Shown one piece after another: positions 53,865 to 63,785 of a stretch of DNA of 64,000 bases (positions are counted from its first letter, which is position 1; each line of letters starts with the position of its first letter). Source of the stretch: CBDCUI01 sp965223115 (GTDB lineage Bacteria > Pseudomonadota > Gammaproteobacteria > UBA4575); contig OZ244982.1 in NCBI GenBank assembly GCA_965223115.1, positions 806,001 through 870,000 on the forward strand, in the 5' to 3' direction. The notes below the pieces were generated by a model. The model made no database searches. It had not been told where the DNA came from and saw only the letters and a program-made list of their open reading frames with translations. Position numbers and translations under genes: made by a program.

Positions 53865-53867
53865 ATC

Positions 53868-55868
53868 ATGATACCTGAAGTTGGTCACTTTGCTTTGATT
53901 GTTGCGCTTTGTATAGCGCTAGTACAAACCATTATCCCATTATTAGGTGCACAAACTTATACAAGTCAGTGGATGGCGGTAGCAAAGCCAGCAGCGCGTG
54001 GTCAGTTTCTTTTTTTAGTCATCGCTTATGCATGTTTGACTTATGCGTTTATCGATAATGATTTTTCAGTCCTATATGTTGCCAATAATTCAAATACAGC
54101 ACTACCTTTGCAATATAAGGTTTCCGCGGTTTGGGGTGCGCACGAAGGCTCGCTTTTGTTATGGGCATTAATGCTTGGTGGATGGACATTTGCAGTGACA
54201 ATTTTTAGTAAAAGTCTGCCGAATGAGATGGTAGCGCGTGTATTAGGAGTAATGGGTTTTGTCAGCGTTGGGTTTCTTCTTTTTATGTTGCTGACTTCTA
54301 ATCCTTTTGAGCGCATTTTCCCTGTACCTTTAGAAGGTCGAGATTTGAACCCGTTACTACAAGATCCTGGTTTGGTTATTCACCCTCCCATGCTCTATAT
54401 GGGTTATGTGGGGTTTTCTGTTACTTTTGCCTTTGCCATAGCGGCTTTATTGGGTGGCAAATTAGATTCGGCCTGGGCGCGATGGTCGCGACCTTGGTCT
54501 ACATTTGCTTGGGTGTTTCTAACTATCGGTATCACTTTAGGCAGCTGGTGGGCTTATCATGAGCTCGGTTGGGGTGGATGGTGGTTTTGGGATCCGGTAG
54601 AAAACGCATCCTTTATGCCCTGGTTAGTAGGGACTGCTTTGATACATTCACTTGCAGTAACAGAAAAGAGATCAAGCTTTAAAAGCTGGACAGTATTATT
54701 GGCCATCTTTGCTTTTTCGCTTAGCTTATTAGGGACTTTTTTAGTGCGCTCAGGTGTATTGGTATCAGTGCATGCATTTGCAACTGATCCTGCACGTGGC
54801 GTATATATATTAATGTTTTTAGCCCTTGTAATCGGTGGTTCACTTTTACTTTATGCGTTGCGAGCTCCATGTATAAAATCAATCGGCCAGTTTGAATTGT
54901 TTTCAAGAGAAACAGCATTATTAATTAATAATGTTTTGTTGTTGGTTGCAATGATTACAATTCTTGTAGGTACTTTATACCCATTATTTTTAGATGCTCT
55001 TAATGCAGGAAAAATTTCTGTAGGGCCTCCTTATTTTAATACTGTATTTGTTCCTCTGATGTTACCGCTTGTGTTCATTGTAGGTATAGGCCCTTTTATG
55101 CGTTGGAAAAAAGCAGGCATGCAGGAAGTTTTGAAAAAGCTATTAAAAATTGTTGTGATTGGGATAATAGTTGGAATTGCATTGCCATTTTTAGTGGCTG
55201 GTAAAACTTCCATTTTAGTGGCATTGGGGATTGGTTTAGGCAGTTGGTCGATTGCTTCCGCTGTATATTACTTATTTAGAAATGCATTTCGTTCAGATTC
55301 TGGTAGTAATACTTTACAACATCTTAAAAAAATTCCACGATCTACTTATGGTATGTGTGTTGCACATTTGGGAATTGGAATATTTGTATTCGGCGTGACT
55401 TTTGTTAGTGCATTTCAGCAAGAAAAAGAACTCCCCATGCATACTGGTCAAAGAGTAGAAATGTCAGGTTATGTGTTCGAATTTGATGGAGTGAAGAATG
55501 TGCAAGGTCCTAATTACTCCTCTAAACAGGCATCTATACATGTATATAAAAATGACAAATTAGTTGCGACTCTATTGCCAGAAAAACGCACTTATTTGGT
55601 ACAACAAAATCCAATGACTGAAGCAGGTATTGATACAGGTTTTCTGCGAGATGTATATGTAGCATTGGGAGAGCAAGTAAATGAAAGTGCATGGGGCATG
55701 CGTTTGTATTACAAACCATTCATCCAATGGATTTGGTTGGGTGCTGTACTAATGGCTTTTGGCGGTATGTTAGCAGCATTGGATCGACGCTATCGATTTA
55801 AACTCAAGAGAGAAAAAATATCCACTCAAGCATCGCGGCATAATCAAAAAGCTGTAACTGCATCGTAA
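53868..55868 (+). CDS. ccmF: Cytochrome c heme lyase subunit CcmF
   Basis: A 666-residue, roughly 15-helix heme lyase. The WWD motif reads GWGGWWFWDPVENASFMPW, and histidines in VIHPPMLYMGYVG and VWGAHEGSLLLW are the expected heme ligands. Full length, with a periplasmic domain before the last helix. Follows ccmE by three bases. Confidence 0.97.
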   Translation: MIPEVGHFALIVALCIALVQTIIPLLGAQTYTSQWMAVAKPAARGQFLFLVIAYACLTYAFIDNDFSVLYVANNSNTALPLQYKVSAVWGAHEGSLLLWALMLGGWTFAVTIFSKSLPNEMVARVLGVMGFVSVGFLLFMLLTSNPFERIFPVPLEGRDLNPLLQDPGLVIHPPMLYMGYVGFSVTFAFAIAALLGGKLDSAWARWSRPWSTFAWVFLTIGITLGSWWAYHELGWGGWWFWDPVENASFMPWLVGTALIHSLAVTEKRSSFKSWTVLLAIFAFSLSLLGTFLVRSGVLVSVHAFATDPARGVYILMFLALVIGGSLLLYALRAPCIKSIGQFELFSRETALLINNVLLLVAMITILVGTLYPLFLDALNAGKISVGPPYFNTVFVPLMLPLVFIVGIGPFMRWKKAGMQEVLKKLLKIVVIGIIVGIALPFLVAGKTSILVALGIGLGSWSIASAVYYLFRNAFRSDSGSNTLQHLKKIPRSTYGMCVAHLGIGIFVFGVTFVSAFQQEKELPMHTGQRVEMSGYVFEFDGVKNVQGPNYSSKQASIHVYKNDKLVATLLPEKRTYLVQQNPMTEAGIDTGFLRDVYVALGEQVNESAWGMRLYYKPFIQWIWLGAVLMAFGGMLAALDRRYRFKLKREKISTQASRHNQKAVTAS

Positions 55869-55878
55869 TAATTTCAAT

Positions 55879-56409
55879 ATGTTTAAATTTCTAGCTCCGG
55901 TAATACTATTTTTTGTCTTAGTAGGTTTTTTGTATGTAGGCTTGTATAAGGATCCTTCTCAAGTACCTTCTCCGTTAATTGGTAAACCTTCGCCACAATT
56001 TTCATTGCCAACATTAAACGATTCTAAAACGATTACAAATCAGGAATTCATTGGCAAAGTATCGCTTTTAAATGTATGGGCTACATGGTGTTTCGCATGT
56101 CGTCAGGAGCATCCAGTACTAAATGAGCTGGCAAGTAAAAATATTGTGCCTATTTACGGATTAAACTATAAAGATGATGCCATAAAAGCAAGGCAATATT
56201 TAAAGACTCATGGAAATCCTTTTACTGCAAACGCGTTTGACGAAACAGGCCGTGTTGGTATTGACTGGGGAGTTTATGGTGCTCCAGAAACATTTTTAAT
56301 TGATAAGAATGGCATAATTCGTCATAAACACATTGGACCGCTAACACATGAAGATCTAGAGAAAACTATAGTACCAATGGTACAGCAGCTAAATAATGAA
56401 ACCTCTTAG
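55879..56409 (+). CDS. ccmG: Thiol:disulfide interchange protein CcmG/DsbE
   Basis: A 176-residue membrane-anchored thioredoxin that reduces the apocytochrome CXXCH cysteines. N-terminal helix (about 4-22), then the active site WATWCFACRQEHP with Cys71 and Cys74. The cis-Pro region is GAPETFLIDKNG. The end overlaps ccmH by 14 bases. Confidence 0.95.
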   Translation: MFKFLAPVILFFVLVGFLYVGLYKDPSQVPSPLIGKPSPQFSLPTLNDSKTITNQEFIGKVSLLNVWATWCFACRQEHPVLNELASKNIVPIYGLNYKDDAIKARQYLKTHGNPFTANAFDETGRVGIDWGVYGAPETFLIDKNGIIRHKHIGPLTHEDLEKTIVPMVQQLNNETS

Positions 56410-56863
56410 TTTAACCATTATTCAATTATTTCTTTGTTTGTTTGCTGTGACTGCATTAGCAGAAGTTGGTTCTATAGCTGCGCAACATGAAGAGCGTTAT
56501 CATGCTTTACTAAATGAGTTGCGTTGTTTGGTTTGCCAGAACCAAACTATTGCTGAATCTGATGCAGATTTAGCCAAAGATTTGCGCATAGAAGTAAAAA
56601 AAATGCTCGAAGAAGGAGCTACTGATAAGGATATTATTGATTTTATGGCAAATCGTTATGGTGATTTTGTTTTATATAAGCCACTAGTAAAACCTAAAAC
56701 TTATTTTTTATGGTTTGGTCCATTCATAATCCTACTTGCAGTTTTATTGTTTTTAATTATCAAGCTCAAAAAGCAAAATATACCTAATGCCTCAGAATTA
56801 ACTAAAGAAGAAAAAACAAAACTTGATTCTATTTTAAATCAAAGTAATAAATCTAATGATTAG
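56396..56863 (+). CDS. ccmH: Cytochrome c maturation protein CcmH
   Basis: A 155-residue protein with a signal peptide (cleaved near residue 22), the redox motif LRCLVCQNQTIAESDADLA (Cys44, Cys47) and a C-terminal helix at about 105-125. It keeps apocytochrome cysteines reduced for CcmF. Confidence 0.95.
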   Translation: MKPLSLTIIQLFLCLFAVTALAEVGSIAAQHEERYHALLNELRCLVCQNQTIAESDADLAKDLRIEVKKMLEEGATDKDIIDFMANRYGDFVLYKPLVKPKTYFLWFGPFIILLAVLLFLIIKLKKQNIPNASELTKEEKTKLDSILNQSNKSND

Positions 56864-58103
56864 TTTTTGGATAGTATGCGTGCTGTTTTTAATTATTGCA
56901 TTAGTTATTGTATTGCCACCTTTGCTTGCCAAAGAAGCTACTGCGGATATAGACCGTCAAGAGATAAATCAAATAGTTTTTGAAAAAAAATTAATTGAAT
57001 TAGAAAGTGATCTAAATCATGATCTGATAGATAAAGAACAATTTGAATTAGCAAAAACTGATTTGCAGCGAACACTTTTAGATGATCTTAATGAACAAAA
57101 AAGATCAATAAAAAGTAAGAATAATATAATATTACCCACGATTATTTTATTAGCTATACCTACTATAGCGGTACTGATGTATTTTAAAATAAATACTGGC
57201 CTAGAGTCGTTATCGCCAGAATTTAAAGCTCAGTCACAAGCACAACAGGCTGGACAGATGCAGTCTGTCGAACAAGCTATCGCAAATCTTGAAGAAAAAT
57301 TAAATCAGGATCCAAATAATTTAGATGGTTGGTTAATGCTAGGCAGGTCATATTTAATTTCGGAACACTTTGAAGCTGCGGTAAAGGCATTTGCTAAAGC
57401 TAATGAGTTAACGAATAACTCAGACCCAAGTGTTCTTATTGCGTATGGAGAAGCACAAGGTTTTGCCAATGGACAAAAATTTGATGAACAATCACTGCTA
57501 CTTTTTAAGAAGGCATTACAAATTGATCCTCAGAATGAGAGAGGGCTTTGGTATGCAGGTTATGCATCTTATCAGCTTGAGGATTACAAAAATTCTGTAG
57601 TTTATTGGGAAAAATTGTTGACACAAGTGCCTGATGAAGAGGCAGATGCCAAATCTGCATTACAGGCTTATTTGAATGATGCTAAACAAAAAGCCGGTCT
57701 TGAAATAACTGAAATACCGCTAAATAATGATAAAGCTGAGAGCGAGAGCAGCGATTCTGCAATGCTAACAGTAAATGTTGCGCTATCTGAAGAATTACAA
57801 AATGAAATAACAAAGGATGATACGCTCTTTGTTTATGCACGTGCACAAAAAGGGCCTAAAATGCCTTTGGCACTAGTAAAGCTAACTGCAGGTGATTTAC
57901 CAGTTTCAGTAACCCTTAACGATTCTGTGGCAATGATGCCAACACAGACTTTGTCTAGTCAAAATGAAGTTGAAGTCATAGCTAGAATTTCCAAATCAGG
58001 GCAGGCGATTATGCAAAGTGGAGATATATATGGGAGTATTCAATCTGTTTCCACAAAACAGCTACAAACAGTCGACATATTGATCGATAAAAAAGCACAA
58101 TAA
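56856..58103 (+). CDS. ccmI: Cytochrome c-type biogenesis protein CcmI (TPR chaperone)
   Basis: A 415-residue apocytochrome chaperone. Two N-terminal helices flank a leucine-rich segment (about 5-25 and 90-110). A TPR region follows (LDGWLMLGRSYLISEHFEAA, ERGLWYAGYASYQLEDYKNS), then a C-terminal beta domain. Overlaps ccmH by eight bases; in E. coli the H and I parts are fused. Last gene of the operon. Confidence 0.92.
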   Translation: MISFWIVCVLFLIIALVIVLPPLLAKEATADIDRQEINQIVFEKKLIELESDLNHDLIDKEQFELAKTDLQRTLLDDLNEQKRSIKSKNNIILPTIILLAIPTIAVLMYFKINTGLESLSPEFKAQSQAQQAGQMQSVEQAIANLEEKLNQDPNNLDGWLMLGRSYLISEHFEAAVKAFAKANELTNNSDPSVLIAYGEAQGFANGQKFDEQSLLLFKKALQIDPQNERGLWYAGYASYQLEDYKNSVVYWEKLLTQVPDEEADAKSALQAYLNDAKQKAGLEITEIPLNNDKAESESSDSAMLTVNVALSEELQNEITKDDTLFVYARAQKGPKMPLALVKLTAGDLPVSVTLNDSVAMMPTQTLSSQNEVEVIARISKSGQAIMQSGDIYGSIQSVSTKQLQTVDILIDKKAQ

Positions 58104-58230
58104 CCGATACGCACTAGTAATGATTAGGTAACATCTTGTATCGATATCTATTTTTTAGATTCGGTTGGGCTTTAGGTATATTCTTATAGAGTATTTAATT
58201 ATTATAACTTGAGCTATCAAAGGTAACATT

Positions 58231-58473
58231 ATGGATCTTGAGATTGTTCGAAGCATTTTAGCGTGGTGTGCATTAGTCAATATCGGATTGCTTTTGGTCT
58301 GGATTTTGCTTTTCATTATGGTTCATGACTGGATCTACCGATTACATAGTATGTGGTTTAAGATATCTAAACAGCAGTTTGATTCAATTCATTATATGTT
58401 AATAGGTGCGTTTAAAATAATAACTATTATGTTTTTTCTTATCCCATATTTAGTAATACGTCATCTAAGCTAG
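58231..58473 (+). CDS. DUF6868 family small membrane protein
   Basis: An 80-residue protein with two hydrophobic segments (about 10-32 and 57-75) and a conserved middle VHDWIYRLHSMWFKISKQQ with FDSIHYMLIGAFKI. This matches the small DUF6868 family as I remember it; no function known. Followed 10 bases later by another small membrane gene. Confidence 0.65.
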   Translation: MDLEIVRSILAWCALVNIGLLLVWILLFIMVHDWIYRLHSMWFKISKQQFDSIHYMLIGAFKIITIMFFLIPYLVIRHLS

Positions 58474-58483
58474 TGTAAATAAC

Positions 58484-58717
58484 ATGCTTGCAAAAGGAAT
58501 TATTTTATTTTTGGTTTGGTTGTTATTTATTTCACGTTTAATACCTAAATATTTTTTATACAGAGATACAAATCAAGTACATCTATTTGGCAAACTATGG
58601 GAAGGAGAAATAGGAGTATTTATTCTACTTGGAATAACTGCAATAGCAATTGTTGTACTTGGACTCAGTCTACAAAATTTTTATTTATTTTTTACTAAAA
58701 AAGTAAATACCGATTAA
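58484..58717 (+). CDS. Small two-helix membrane protein, unknown
   Basis: A 77-residue protein with hydrophobic segments at about residues 3-20 and 45-70. I do not recognise it. It probably shares a transcript with the DUF6868 gene. Its stop codon is directly next to the stop of aguB on the other strand. Confidence 0.55.
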   Translation: MLAKGIILFLVWLLFISRLIPKYFLYRDTNQVHLFGKLWEGEIGVFILLGITAIAIVVLGLSLQNFYLFFTKKVNTD

Positions 58718-59617
58718 CTAATTATTATATTCGCTGTCTATAAATCGTTTACCAATTTCCTGATATGCATCCACACGTCTATCACGTAAGTAGGGCCAAG
58801 TTTGCCTAATTGATTCGGTTTCAGATAAGTCTATGCTGGTTACCAATGTTTCAGCATTGTCAGCACAACATTGGTCTTTAATTTTACCAAATGCATCAGT
58901 AATAAAGGATTGTCCCCAAAAATCGATACCTTTTGTTTTTCCCGAAGAGTCACTTTCGTGTCCGACTCTATTTACGCAAATTAATGGTAAATTATTAGCT
59001 ATGGAATGGCTTTGCTGTACTATTTGCCAAGCTTGGAACTGACGCTGTTGTTCTTCTTTATTATCTCGAGGGTCCCATCCAATAGCAGAAGGATAAATCA
59101 ATATTTGTGCTCCACTTAATGTCATTAATCTTGCACCCTCTGGAAACCATTGATCCCAGCACACCATTACACCCAGTTTGCCAATTGAAGTTTGTATTGG
59201 GTTAAATCCTAAGTCACCTAATGCAAAATAATATTTTTCATGGTAACCAGGATCGTCTGGGATATGCATTTTTCTATATATGCCAGCTAATTGGCCGTTG
59301 TTATCAAATACTATGGCAGTGTTGTGGTACAAGCCTGCTGCACGTTTTTCAAAAATGGAACCTACTATTACAACTTTATTTTGCTTTGCAGATTGACTAA
59401 GTGCTTGTGTAAGAGGGCCCGGGATAGGTTGAGCTAAATCAAAGTGTTGTGCAGATTCTGCCTGGCAAAAATATAAGCTGGTGTGTAGCTCACAAAGTAC
59501 AATAAGCTCTGCTCCTTTAGCAGCTGAATGTTTTATTTGTTCCAAGCTATAATCAAGATTGGCTTGATAGTTAGCTTGCATTTGCTGTTGTATTAATGCC
59601 ACGTTTATTTTACTCAT
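58718..59617 (-). CDS. aguB: N-carbamoylputrescine amidase
   Basis: A 299-residue nitrilase-family enzyme that makes putrescine, CO2 and ammonia. The catalytic triad is visible: Glu43 in LCELHTS, Lys in YRKMHIPDDPGYHEKYYF, and Cys in VMVCWDQWFPEGAR. It overlaps aguA by four bases, so the two steps from agmatine are coupled. Confidence 0.95.
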   Translation of the reverse strand: MSKINVALIQQQMQANYQANLDYSLEQIKHSAAKGAELIVLCELHTSLYFCQAESAQHFDLAQPIPGPLTQALSQSAKQNKVVIVGSIFEKRAAGLYHNTAIVFDNNGQLAGIYRKMHIPDDPGYHEKYYFALGDLGFNPIQTSIGKLGVMVCWDQWFPEGARLMTLSGAQILIYPSAIGWDPRDNKEEQQRQFQAWQIVQQSHSIANNLPLICVNRVGHESDSSGKTKGIDFWGQSFITDAFGKIKDQCCADNAETLVTSIDLSETESIRQTWPYLRDRRVDAYQEIGKRFIDSEYNN

Positions 59618-60648
59618 TGCAATACACCTTGAGGAATCTGCATAGTGGCGCAGTGTATCCCCCCAAATTGCTGAATTAAAGCATTGCTATCGATACCAAT
59701 AATCTCACGATATTGAAATATTTCGTCTAAAAGTTTAAGAACATAGTCATCTTGTTTGTCTTTAAACATAGGAACAAGAACTTTTTTGTTAGTAATTAAA
59801 AAGTTTGTATAGCAAACCGGCAGTTGATTATTGGATAGAAATTTTGGTTGTGGTAATGGTAGGGGTACTAATTCAAAATTATTGTTACTTTGTTTTTTAA
59901 TTGATTTTAATTGTGTAGTGAGATTTTCCAAGGCCTTATAATTTATATCACTTGGATTATTACACGAAGTATAGGCGATAATGTCATCACAACAAAATCG
60001 TACCAAAGTATCAATATGCCCATCTGTATCATCTCCTGCAAGTTGAACATCATGGATCCAATAGGTTTTATTACAACCAAACCAGTCAGAAAATTGTTCT
60101 TCTAAAGAAGTTAAATACTGTTGTGTATTCTCAATGTATTTGCGAGTAATAGATTTACTTGAACAGAATAAGTCACCTCGATTATTAATTTCTAGATTTC
60201 CTGCTTCAAGCACTAGGTCTATATTCTGTATAGTTGCGTTTAGTTTAAATTGTTGTGTGAATGTATTGTTAAATGCATTGTCTAAGATATGAGGATATTT
60301 GTGACCCCAAGCATCAAATTTGAAATTAAGGATGGTGTGGTTATTTCCTGTTTGTATACAAACAGGTCCATAGTCTCGTATCCAGGTATCATTAGTTGGA
60401 ACTTTTGCATATGAAATATTCCTACTGTTGGTTTGTGTATTACTTAAAAGTTGCTGAATATGTAGCTTATGTAATTCATTATATGCAACGATGATTAATT
60501 CTTGATGTTGGCAAATATGGCAGCAGAGTGTTGTATAGAAAGTTTCAATACTATTTAGGCAGTCTGCCCAGTCAGATTGGGCATGTGGCCAAACAATTAC
60601 GATAGCATCTTGCCGCCCCCATTCAGGGACAAGCTTATTTAAACTCAC
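59614..60648 (-). CDS. aguA: Agmatine deiminase
   Basis: A 344-residue pentein enzyme that converts agmatine to N-carbamoylputrescine. Typical segments are the N-terminal PEWGRQDAIVIVWPHAQSDW, NDTWIRDYGPV, DDTDGHIDTLVRF, and the catalytic Cys333 in FGGIHCATMQIPQ. First gene of aguAB. Confidence 0.95.
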   Translation of the reverse strand: MSLNKLVPEWGRQDAIVIVWPHAQSDWADCLNSIETFYTTLCCHICQHQELIIVAYNELHKLHIQQLLSNTQTNSRNISYAKVPTNDTWIRDYGPVCIQTGNNHTILNFKFDAWGHKYPHILDNAFNNTFTQQFKLNATIQNIDLVLEAGNLEINNRGDLFCSSKSITRKYIENTQQYLTSLEEQFSDWFGCNKTYWIHDVQLAGDDTDGHIDTLVRFCCDDIIAYTSCNNPSDINYKALENLTTQLKSIKKQSNNNFELVPLPLPQPKFLSNNQLPVCYTNFLITNKKVLVPMFKDKQDDYVLKLLDEIFQYREIIGIDSNALIQQFGGIHCATMQIPQGVLQ

Positions 60649-60711
60649 AAATTAAAATATTAACTACTCAGCTTATAAGGAGCTTTATTTTGGGTGTAGG
60701 CTTTGTACTAA

Positions 60712-60993
60712 TCAATGTGCTACGGTGTGTATTACGTAATCATTTTCAAAAAATACAGAATAACCATCATAATCCCATCGATATATTGCTGGCTTACCAG
60801 TAGGCCCTTGGCGAGTGTTTGGCTGACCAAAGCGGGATTCTACTTGGACTTTAGTTAAGCCTCTAACAGGCATAGATGAACTTATAACAACGACTGCGTT
60901 GCTGCTAGGTGTCTTCACTACCTGGGCGTTTACCTGTAATGTGAAGCCTGTGACAAGTAGAAATAATAAGATTGAGATAATTAATTTGCGCAT
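60712..60993 (-). CDS. Small exported protein (BamE/SmpA-like fold possible)
   Basis: A 93-residue protein with a signal peptide (cleaved near residue 24, NAQVV). The mature part has SMPVRGLTKVQVESRFGQPN and a Tyr/Trp-rich end, YRWDYDGYSVFFENDYVIH, similar to many small periplasmic proteins of gammaproteobacteria with a BamE-like layout. No lipobox is seen. Function unknown. Confidence 0.65.
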   Translation of the reverse strand: MRKLIISILLFLLVTGFTLQVNAQVVKTPSSNAVVVISSSMPVRGLTKVQVESRFGQPNTRQGPTGKPAIYRWDYDGYSVFFENDYVIHTVAH

Positions 60994-61266
60994 GGATTTA
61001 TCAGTTTTAATTACTATGCTTAAATCATAGCACTGTCATATGATTGCTGGAATAAAGTCCAATCAAAGGCACGATAATAGCCGATATTTGGCAGATTGAG
61101 CGTAGTACTGACATGCCATTAGAACTCTATAAAACTTAAACGGACTAAATAATTACTATATTCATATATTTGCCCAATAGTCTGCAAAATATAGTTTCTT
61201 AATAATTTATATATCAATAGCTTATAGAATATTTATCAAGTAATTTAACTCACTAAATACACCTTT

Positions 61267-62514
61267 ATGTTCCGTCCCTTAGAGCTATTTGTTGGATTGC
61301 GTTATCTGCGTGCTAAACGACGTAATCACTTCATCTCATTTATATCATTCATCTCTGTGTTTAGTTTGGCGCTAGGTATCATCATGATCTTGGTTGTTTT
61401 ATCTGTTATGAATGGATTTCAACACGAAATCAAAGATCGTATTCTGAGCATGACTGCACATGCCACTGTACTTGAATTAGATGGGAAGCTGCGAGATTGG
61501 GAAAAAGTCGAGCAGGAGCTAGAAGGTAATCCAGATATTAAAGGATTTGCCCCATATGTTCAGGGTCAAAGCATGGTAGTTAAAGGTAAGCAAGTTACAG
61601 GGATCATGATAAGTGGGGTTGATCCTCAACTCGAGGCTAATGTTTCACAAATAGGAGAGCATTTACTTGATGCCAATTTAGATATTTTGCAACCAGGAAA
61701 GTTTGAAATTCTACTGGGTATAGACCTAGCTAATTATTTAGGCGTAGACATAGGTGAAAAAATAACGGTTATTACACCGGAAGCCACGGTTACTCCTGCT
61801 GGGATACTGCCTAAGTTTAGACGTTTTACTGTGGCTGGATTCTATCAGGTAGGTATGCCTCAGTATGATCGTAATACAGCGGCGATTCATATAGAAGATG
61901 CCAAACGCCTGTTTCATTTAGGAGATTCTGTTACCGGCCTGCGTTTAAAACTAGAAAACCTTTTTGATGCGCAAAATATTACTAAACAACTCCGAAATCA
62001 GCTCGGTGGAGATTACTGGGTGACTGATTGGACGCATCATAATCGTAATTTTTTTCGTGCCTTAAAAATGGAAAAAACGATGATGTTTATTATCACTTTT
62101 ATCATAGTTCTGGTTGCGGCATTTAATATTATTTCTATGCTTATTATGGTGGTTACAGAGAAGCAAAGTGATATTGCCATACTTCGAACCCAAGGTATGA
62201 CTCCAAGAAGTATTATGGGAATTTTCATTGTACAAGGGACTATGATTGGTTTAGTTGGAACTTTGTTAGGGGCACTTGGCGGTGTTTTGCTAGGGCAAAA
62301 CGTGGGTAATATAGTTGCCGGTATTGAAAATTTACTTGGGATAAAATTTTTGTCATCCGATGTATATCCGATTAGCGATTTTCCCTCTCAAGTGATTCCT
62401 AGTGATGTAATTATTGTCTGCATAACTGCATTCATTCTCACTGTGTTAGCAACGATATATCCTGCTAGGAAAGCTGCACGTACACAGCCAGCTGAAGCTT
62501 TACGTTATGAGTAA
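61267..62514 (+). CDS. lolC: Lipoprotein-releasing ABC transporter permease
   Basis: A 415-residue permease of the LolC/E type. N-terminal RPLELFVGLRYLRAKRRNHF, one helix, a long periplasmic domain to about residue 265, then three C-terminal helices with KQSDIAILRTQGMTPRSIMG. It extracts lipoproteins from the inner membrane for LolA. Only one permease gene is seen before lolD and none follows, so this may be the single LolF-like form. Confidence 0.9.
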   Translation: MFRPLELFVGLRYLRAKRRNHFISFISFISVFSLALGIIMILVVLSVMNGFQHEIKDRILSMTAHATVLELDGKLRDWEKVEQELEGNPDIKGFAPYVQGQSMVVKGKQVTGIMISGVDPQLEANVSQIGEHLLDANLDILQPGKFEILLGIDLANYLGVDIGEKITVITPEATVTPAGILPKFRRFTVAGFYQVGMPQYDRNTAAIHIEDAKRLFHLGDSVTGLRLKLENLFDAQNITKQLRNQLGGDYWVTDWTHHNRNFFRALKMEKTMMFIITFIIVLVAAFNIISMLIMVVTEKQSDIAILRTQGMTPRSIMGIFIVQGTMIGLVGTLLGALGGVLLGQNVGNIVAGIENLLGIKFLSSDVYPISDFPSQVIPSDVIIVCITAFILTVLATIYPARKAARTQPAEALRYE

Positions 62515-62519
62515 TCATT

Positions 62520-63197
62520 ATGACTGAAGTATTGCATTGCCAAGGTTTAACTAAGACTTTTGATAGTGGACCTTTGCGTGTAGATGTATTAAATGGCGTA
62601 AATTTAAATGTTGCCAAAAATAGTAGAGTTGCCATTGTAGGTGCTTCGGGTAGTGGTAAAAGTACTTTAATGCATATTTTGGGAGGCTTGGATTTACCTA
62701 ATTCTGGAGTAGTACAGATATGTGGTGAAGACATGTCTACATTGTCAGATGCAGATCGTGGTCGCCTGCGTAATCGATCAATTGGATTTATTTACCAGTT
62801 TCATCACTTATTGCCTGAATTTTCTGCTTTGGAAAATGTTGCCATGCCACTGCTTTTGCGTGGAGACTCAATAGCAGAGGCAATGCATCATGCAAATGAA
62901 ATTTTAACAAAAGTGGGCTTAGCTGAACGTGTAAAACATAAGCCTGCAGAGCTTTCAGGCGGTGAGCGGCAACGCGTAGCTATAGCAAGGGCACTTGTAA
63001 CAAAGCCCCAACTCATCCTTGCTGATGAGCCTACTGGGAATCTGGATCGAAAAAACGCAAACCAAGTACATAAGCTTATGTTGGAATTAAACGAGGAATT
63101 GGGTACGGCGGTTATACTTGTAACCCATGACTACAGTATTGCCGAATCAATGAAAAATATATATATGCTTGAAGATGGTGTGTTAGCAGAACAATAG
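62520..63197 (+). CDS. lolD: Lipoprotein-releasing ABC transporter ATPase
   Basis: A 225-residue ATPase of the Lol system. Walker A GASGSGKSTLMHILGG, signature LSGGERQRVAIARAL, Walker B LILADEPTGNLDRKN, and Q/H loops are intact. Five bases separate it from lolC. Confidence 0.97.
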   Translation: MTEVLHCQGLTKTFDSGPLRVDVLNGVNLNVAKNSRVAIVGASGSGKSTLMHILGGLDLPNSGVVQICGEDMSTLSDADRGRLRNRSIGFIYQFHHLLPEFSALENVAMPLLLRGDSIAEAMHHANEILTKVGLAERVKHKPAELSGGERQRVAIARALVTKPQLILADEPTGNLDRKNANQVHKLMLELNEELGTAVILVTHDYSIAESMKNIYMLEDGVLAEQ

Positions 63198-63198
63198 C

Positions 63199-63735
63199 TT
63201 ACTTTGAGTTATTGTTTAGTTGCCGTTGTTTGCGTAGCTTTCTACTCCTCCAAAATATAACTATGTAAAGCCGCCAAAGTACTCGTGCGGATATAAAACC
63301 AATTAACCCAGACAGAGTTCCCATAAACAAGCACCCCATAAGAAAAGGTTGCCATCTCTCGCGTAACTCTGTAAATAACCAGTTTAGACTTAGCTCAAAA
63401 TCAAAAGGTCCAGGATAGACATTAGTGAGCCAAGTGCCTACTTTATAGGCAAGAAAAAACAGTGGGGGCATCGTTATAGGGTTGGTGATCCATACTAATG
63501 CTACTGAGATTGGTAGATTGCAGCGAAATATAATCGCAAGTCCTGCTGCCAGTAGCATTTGAAACGGAATGGGTATGAATGCGCAAAATAGACCTATTGC
63601 GCAGGCTACCGATACCGACCTGCGATTCAAGTGCCATAAATTTTTATCATGAAGGAGTTCTCCAAAAATTCCTAAGGATTTTTCTTTTTGGATTTTTTGG
63701 CTAGGAATGAACTGCTTTAGGAATTTTCGTGGCAT
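63199..63735 (-). CDS. DUF2062 family membrane protein
   Basis: A 178-residue protein with three helices. The family signature VACAIGLFCAFIPIPFQMLL with ALVWITNPITMPPLFFLAYKVG is clear. Members lie next to lol and comEC genes in gammaproteobacteria; function unknown. Its stop abuts the end of lolD. Confidence 0.92.
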   Translation of the reverse strand: MPRKFLKQFIPSQKIQKEKSLGIFGELLHDKNLWHLNRRSVSVACAIGLFCAFIPIPFQMLLAAGLAIIFRCNLPISVALVWITNPITMPPLFFLAYKVGTWLTNVYPGPFDFELSLNWLFTELRERWQPFLMGCLFMGTLSGLIGFISARVLWRLYIVIFWRSRKLRKQRQLNNNSK

Positions 63736-63785
63736 GTATAAATGATGGCCATATTAATTAAAGTTACATATATATATTTATTTAA

